NCBI GenBank assembly: GCA_027943245.1
Contig: JANDJZ010000723.1
Coordinates: 1-20,408 of the forward strand
DNA length: 20,408 bases
Source of the DNA: Acanthamoeba sp. SK_2022b
Taxonomy: Eukaryota > Discosea > Longamoebia > Acanthamoebidae
Direction of reading: 5' to 3'
The notes beneath the pieces are model-generated. The model made no database searches and was not told the DNA's origin. It was given only the letters and a program-made list of their open reading frames with translations. The position numbers and the translations under genes were made by a program. Positions 17,500 to 20,408 of the stretch are shown here, piece after piece (the stretch's first letter is position 1; the number at the start of each line of letters is the position of its first letter).

Positions 17500-18125
17500 G
17501 AGCTGTTGTGGTGTGGTGGTGTTGTGGTGATGTTGTGGTGGTGTGGTGGTGTAGTGGTGATGTTGTGTTGGTGTGGTGGAGATGGTGTAGTGGTGATGGC
17601 GTGGTGTTGTGATGCTTGTGTGGTGATGTTGTGGTGGTGTGGTGATTTTGTGGTGTTGTGGTGTTGTGGTATTGTTGTGGTGGTCCACCACCTGACCACC
17701 ACCTGACCACCACCACCTGACCACCACCACCACCTGACCACCACCTGACCACCACCTGACCACCACCACCACCACCTGACCACCACCACCACCACCACCT
17801 GACCACCACCACCACCACCACCTGACCACCACCACCACCACCACCTGACCACCACCACCACCACCACTGACCACCACCACTGACCACCACCACCACCACC
17901 ACTGACCACCACCACCTGACCACCACCACCACCTGACCACCACCACCACCTGACCACCACCACCACCTGACCACCACCACCACCTGACCACCACCACCAC
18001 CACCACAACATCACTAAATCATCACCCACATCACCACCACTACAGCACCACCACACCACCATCACCACAACATCACCACTACATCACAACACTCCCACAA
18101 CAACACCAAAACATCACCACAAAAA
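17500..18125. repeat. Strand-switching GTG/CAC satellite, right block, with CACCTGACCACC array
   Basis: GTGGTG and TTGTGGTGATG words run from about 17503 to 17685. The strand flips at GTGGTGGTCCACCAC (about 17677-17691), a perfect palindrome. From there to about 18003 is an array of CACCTGACCACCACCAC-type units with varying numbers of CAC (2 to 6), then CACCACAACATCACC words to about 18125. The satellite family is the same as at 150-1035 and 2317-3000. Val/Trp- and Gly-rich frames are artefacts. Confidence 0.9.
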
Positions 18126-18211
18126 CACTGCCTTCCATAGCAACGGCAGGGTATGACCGGATACACTTGCCTTGCTGTACCAATCGTTTTGCACCGGTGA
18201 ACAAGTTGCAG

Positions 18212-18995
18212 GCCAACGCCGCCGCCGCCGGCGGCGAGGAGTTCTTCCTCTTCGACAGCGGCGATCTCATCGAGGTAGACCGCCCGCCTCACAGTGGCGA
18301 TCATCCCCCCTCTGACGACGAGTTTCTCATCTGATCTACCTCTCCCTCGTCATCGCCGTCGCCCAGGGCACTGGTCTCAGCGATGCCACCCCATCTGGTG
18401 TACGCCGACCACCTCTTCTCCATGATGGACCTCTACCACGCCGCCTCGCTGGCCCTCGATCGGGTCAAAGGCATGGGAGCTCCCTCCTCCTCCCGATGAC
18501 CTCCTCCCCCCCTCCCGTTAGCTCACCTGGCTGGGTTGGGGGGGGGGGGGTGTCGACTGCTTGATGCGTGATCGGCCGCGGTGGCAGAGGTGTGCCGTAT
18601 GTGCAACAGCGACCTGCCTCTCCCGGCCATCCGCATCTTCGCCGAGAGTGTCCTGCAGCTGCTCCGCCACTCGGCGCCGCCGCCGTCTGCCTCCCAACGT
18701 TGTCCACCGCCACCGCTACAGGGCCTGGAAGGCGCGGAGCGGCTCTACGGGCAGCTGAAGGACGCTGACGAGGCCTTCGTCGCCGAAAACAGCGGCTGGC
18801 CAACGACGTGGCGACCAACTCGGTCACGCTGCGCCAGCTCAAGACCCTGCTCAAGGCCATCATCCACTCCTTACGAGCTCATCGAGGCCTTCTATCGCAC
18901 CGCCGGTAAGTTGCTACCCCCCCCCCCCAAACACCGCAGCTCGTTTGCCCCTTCTTGCCCTGTTGTCAGGTCACGAAGTGCACCAATTAGAATAA
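18212..18995 (+). CDS. Unrecognised helical-protein gene, 3' part, four exons, two compensating frameshifts
   Basis: Exons: from about 18208 (after TTGCAG; EEFFLFDSGDLIEVDRPP) to 18290, 18381-18470, 18588-18905, and 18970-18995 (TAA). The second reads LVYADHLFSMMDLYHAASLA. The third reads EVCRMCNSDLPLPAIRIFAE, SVLQLLRH, a Pro/Ser-rich stretch, and ERLYGQLKDADEAFVAE. Then comes LANDVATNSVTLRQLKTLLK in the next frame, and YELIEAFYRTAG back in the first frame. A one-base loss near 18792 and a one-base gain near 18875 (TTA) explain this. The last exon adds HEVHQLE, and AATAAA overlaps the stop. The intron 18471-18587 needs a GC donor (AAAG then GCATGG). The product is mostly amphipathic helix, with no membrane segment. 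Family unknown; the first exon's upstream partners lie in or beyond the satellite. Confidence 0.55.
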
Positions 18996-18996
18996 A
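18991..18996 (+). terminator. Poly(A) signal AATAAA
   Basis: A perfect AATAAA overlaps the TAA stop (18993-18995) of the helical-protein gene and lies about 115 bases before the next ATG. It supports the stop and a very short 3' UTR. Confidence 0.5.
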
Positions 18997-19111
18997 GCAT
19001 TTGGCTCATCTTCTAAATTTTGTGGGCCGAAATTTCACCGTTTTGAAAACGAAAAAGCAAACAGAAATAAGGGGATGAGAAACTCGCCCTAGTGGGCAAA
19101 AGAAAACAACC

Positions 19112-20063
19112 ATGGACGAGGAGGACGCCTTCCTTGACTTTGCCACCACCTTTGCGCAGCTCTGCGAGGAGGAGCGTACTGTGCCTCTGTACCCCTTCCC
19201 AATTGTTTAGGTATGTAATCACGCAACTAACGACGAATCGCGACAGAGGGGAGACGGGGGAGGTGGTGGTGCGGCAGGATACAGGGGCTGGTCAAGGTGG
19301 CGCTGTTTGGGATTCGGCCTTGGCTCTGATCGCCTGGTGGCAGCAGCAGGATGGAGTGCGTGTTAGACAGTCACATGAGCGAGTAACGGAGGTTACTGTG
19401 GTGGAATTGGGGGCAGGCACTGGCGCAGCAGGGCTCGCCCTGGGTGTACTGCTCGGCCAGGCCAGGGTGGTGCTGACGGACCTGCCGCCCTATTTGCCAC
19501 TCCTTCGCCAGAACGCCAGCCTCAATGAGCCCCTCCTGCGTAATGACATTTCACCCTCTTTTTTTATTTTTATTTTTATTTTTCCTGACTTGCTGGCCTT
19601 CCTGCAGGGGCACGGGGGAGCAGTGCCCAAGTGGCTAGCTACCGCTGGGGGGAGACGCCACCGCTCTTGCGCATCGGTAACCCCCCCCCCGCAGCACCCT
19701 TTGATGTGTTGGCCCAACGTAACGAGAGGGGGGGCAGAGGGAGTGGAGACGTGTCTCCGGTATGATGTGGTGGTGGGTTCCGACCTGGTCTATGACGCAG
19801 CCAAGCCCGGATTCGACTGGCGGCGAAACCACCAGGAGCTCGTGGCCTCCTTCGACCTGTTGGCCCATCCCACGGATAGCGGCAAGACCACAACCGTGGT
19901 GCTGGCCGTGGAACGTAGGCGTGAGTCCGGCCACTTCTACAACGCCTTCTTTGAGGTGTTGCGCGAGCACGGGTGGCTGTGCGACGTGCAGCCCTTCACC
20001 GCCGACCAGCAGCGCGCAGACACCCACATCCTAATCATCCGGCGCGCCAAGGCAGCAGCGTGA
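19112..20063 (+). CDS. METTL21/VCPKMT-like protein lysine methyltransferase, 254 aa, four exons
   Basis: Exons 19112-19188, 19247-19539, 19608-19676 and 19738-20063 (TGA); introns of 58, 68 and 61 nt, all GT...AG. The first has a CTAAC branch-like site 19 bases before its end. The sum is 765 bases, exactly 255 codons. The start MDEEDAFLDF is the only ATG that joins the frame. In order: GGAVWDSALALIAWW (the VWDAA block of the METTL21 group), VVELGAGTGAAGLALG (SAM motif I), VVLTDLPPYLPLL (acidic post-I), ASYRWGE, and DVVVGSDLVYD (motif IV region), then helices and strand ADTHILIIRR. The family (Methyltransf_16) transfers methyl from S-adenosylmethionine to lysines of chaperones and ATPases such as VCP; the exact target is inferred, not shown. 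Length is close to the family norm of about 220-250 aa. It follows the helical-protein gene head to tail. No breaks were seen. Confidence 0.85.
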
Positions 20064-20378
20064 GCAGAGATTACTGCGGTGTGCATTTTAAAGGGAACCT
20101 TTGACTTTGTTTTTATTTTATCATTATCATTATTGGGGGGTAAGTAAGCTGTGCGCCCGCAGACGAGCTCCTGACGACAACCAGGCGCCATGAGGAGCAG
20201 ATAAGCGTGCACGCCGGTGGTTCTGGGTCAATGGGATGACCGCCCGCACAAGAGCACCCGCCACCAAAACCAGAAGACGACGGGGCAAGCACGGACGGCT
20301 TTCATTAGAGACCGACTAGTTAGGTGCCGACCCCGTGACCGAGACCACCACATAAAGGCCTCGTGCGCTCCGAAAATT
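20064..20378. other. Intergenic region 3' of the methyltransferase
   Basis: An AT-rich tail (TTTGTTTTTATTTTATCATT, about 20107-20127) follows the stop and may serve 3'-end formation. The rest is GC-rich unique sequence. CATAAAGG near 20351 is TATA-like, about 30 bases before a possible ATG. No gene was seen. Confidence 0.4.
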
Positions 20379-20408
20379 ATGGGTGCGGTGCCCCCCCCCT
20401 CCGGAAGG
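20379..20408 (+). CDS. Possible start of a further gene, cut by the window edge
   Basis: ATG at 20379-20381 is followed by MGAVPPPSGR with no stop before the edge. It is supported only by the TATA-like CATAAAGG upstream; ten codons and a poly-C run are weak evidence. Confidence 0.2.
   Translation, partial: MGAVPPPSGR

Noticed and set aside
17313..18068. Gly/Val/Trp-rich 251-residue frame
   Set aside because: It is a translation of the CACCACC array; no protein-like segment apart from the repeat.
19189..19737. Ultra-short introns (22, 18 and 19 nt) in the methyltransferase gene
   Set aside because: GTACC...TTTAG (22 nt), GTAA(C)10GCAG (18 nt) and GTAACGAG...GGCAG (19 nt) also keep frame, but ordinary introns of 58 nt (with a CTAAC branch-like site) and 61 nt give the same frame and a better match in length to the family.

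Overview
This is a window of a eukaryotic nuclear genome, most likely a GC-rich, intron-rich protist (alga or amoeba-like). The evidence is GT...AG introns of about 40-120 nt that rejoin reading frames, a VCP-lysine-methyltransferase-like gene, a YHR202W-type metallophosphoesterase, Copia and DIRS-type retroelement remains, a TET/JBP-like dioxygenase and very dense microsatellites. I cannot name the species. No rRNA, tRNA or prokaryotic operon was recognised.

Layout. 1-3000: GTG/CAC-rich satellite DNA that flips strand several times, with a decayed Copia pol (about 1060-2110) and one LTR-like 3' end (from 2116) embedded in it. 3000-5500: remains of a DIRS-like tyrosine-recombinase element, namely a gag-like fragment, the end of an RNase H region, and a recombinase that keeps all catalytic residues but is broken by frameshifts. 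5618-6890 (minus): a TET/JBP-type 2OG-Fe(II) oxygenase in three exons, convergent with the recombinase. 6989-7480: nine copies of a small hairpin with GNRA-type loops and covarying stems. 7287-9284 (minus): the C-terminal two thirds of a calcineurin-like metallophosphoesterase in seven exons; its first metal-binding motifs are absent, and upstream it can be spliced in frame to armadillo-like helical exons (9350-12363). 12411-14366: three copies of a 70-bp AT-rich element plus GTCGCC minisatellite, around a kinase-N-lobe-like gene fragment (minus, 12930-13758). 15359-17023 (plus): an unrecognised nine-exon gene whose exon lengths sum to 300 codons once one base is removed from a poly-C run. 17500-18120: a second strand-switching GTG/CAC satellite. 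18212-18995 (plus): an unrecognised helical protein gene with its poly(A) signal. 19112-20063 (plus): a four-exon METTL21/VCPKMT-like methyltransferase of 254 aa.

Two patterns cut across the window. Most introns longer than about 130 nt owe their length to a microsatellite. Several otherwise good exons carry single-base indels, often in homopolymers, which suggests sequencing error or widespread gene decay. The most unusual items are the covarying hairpin array beside the TET/JBP-like gene, the pairing of that gene with a tyrosine-recombinase retroelement, and the repeated 70-bp element.
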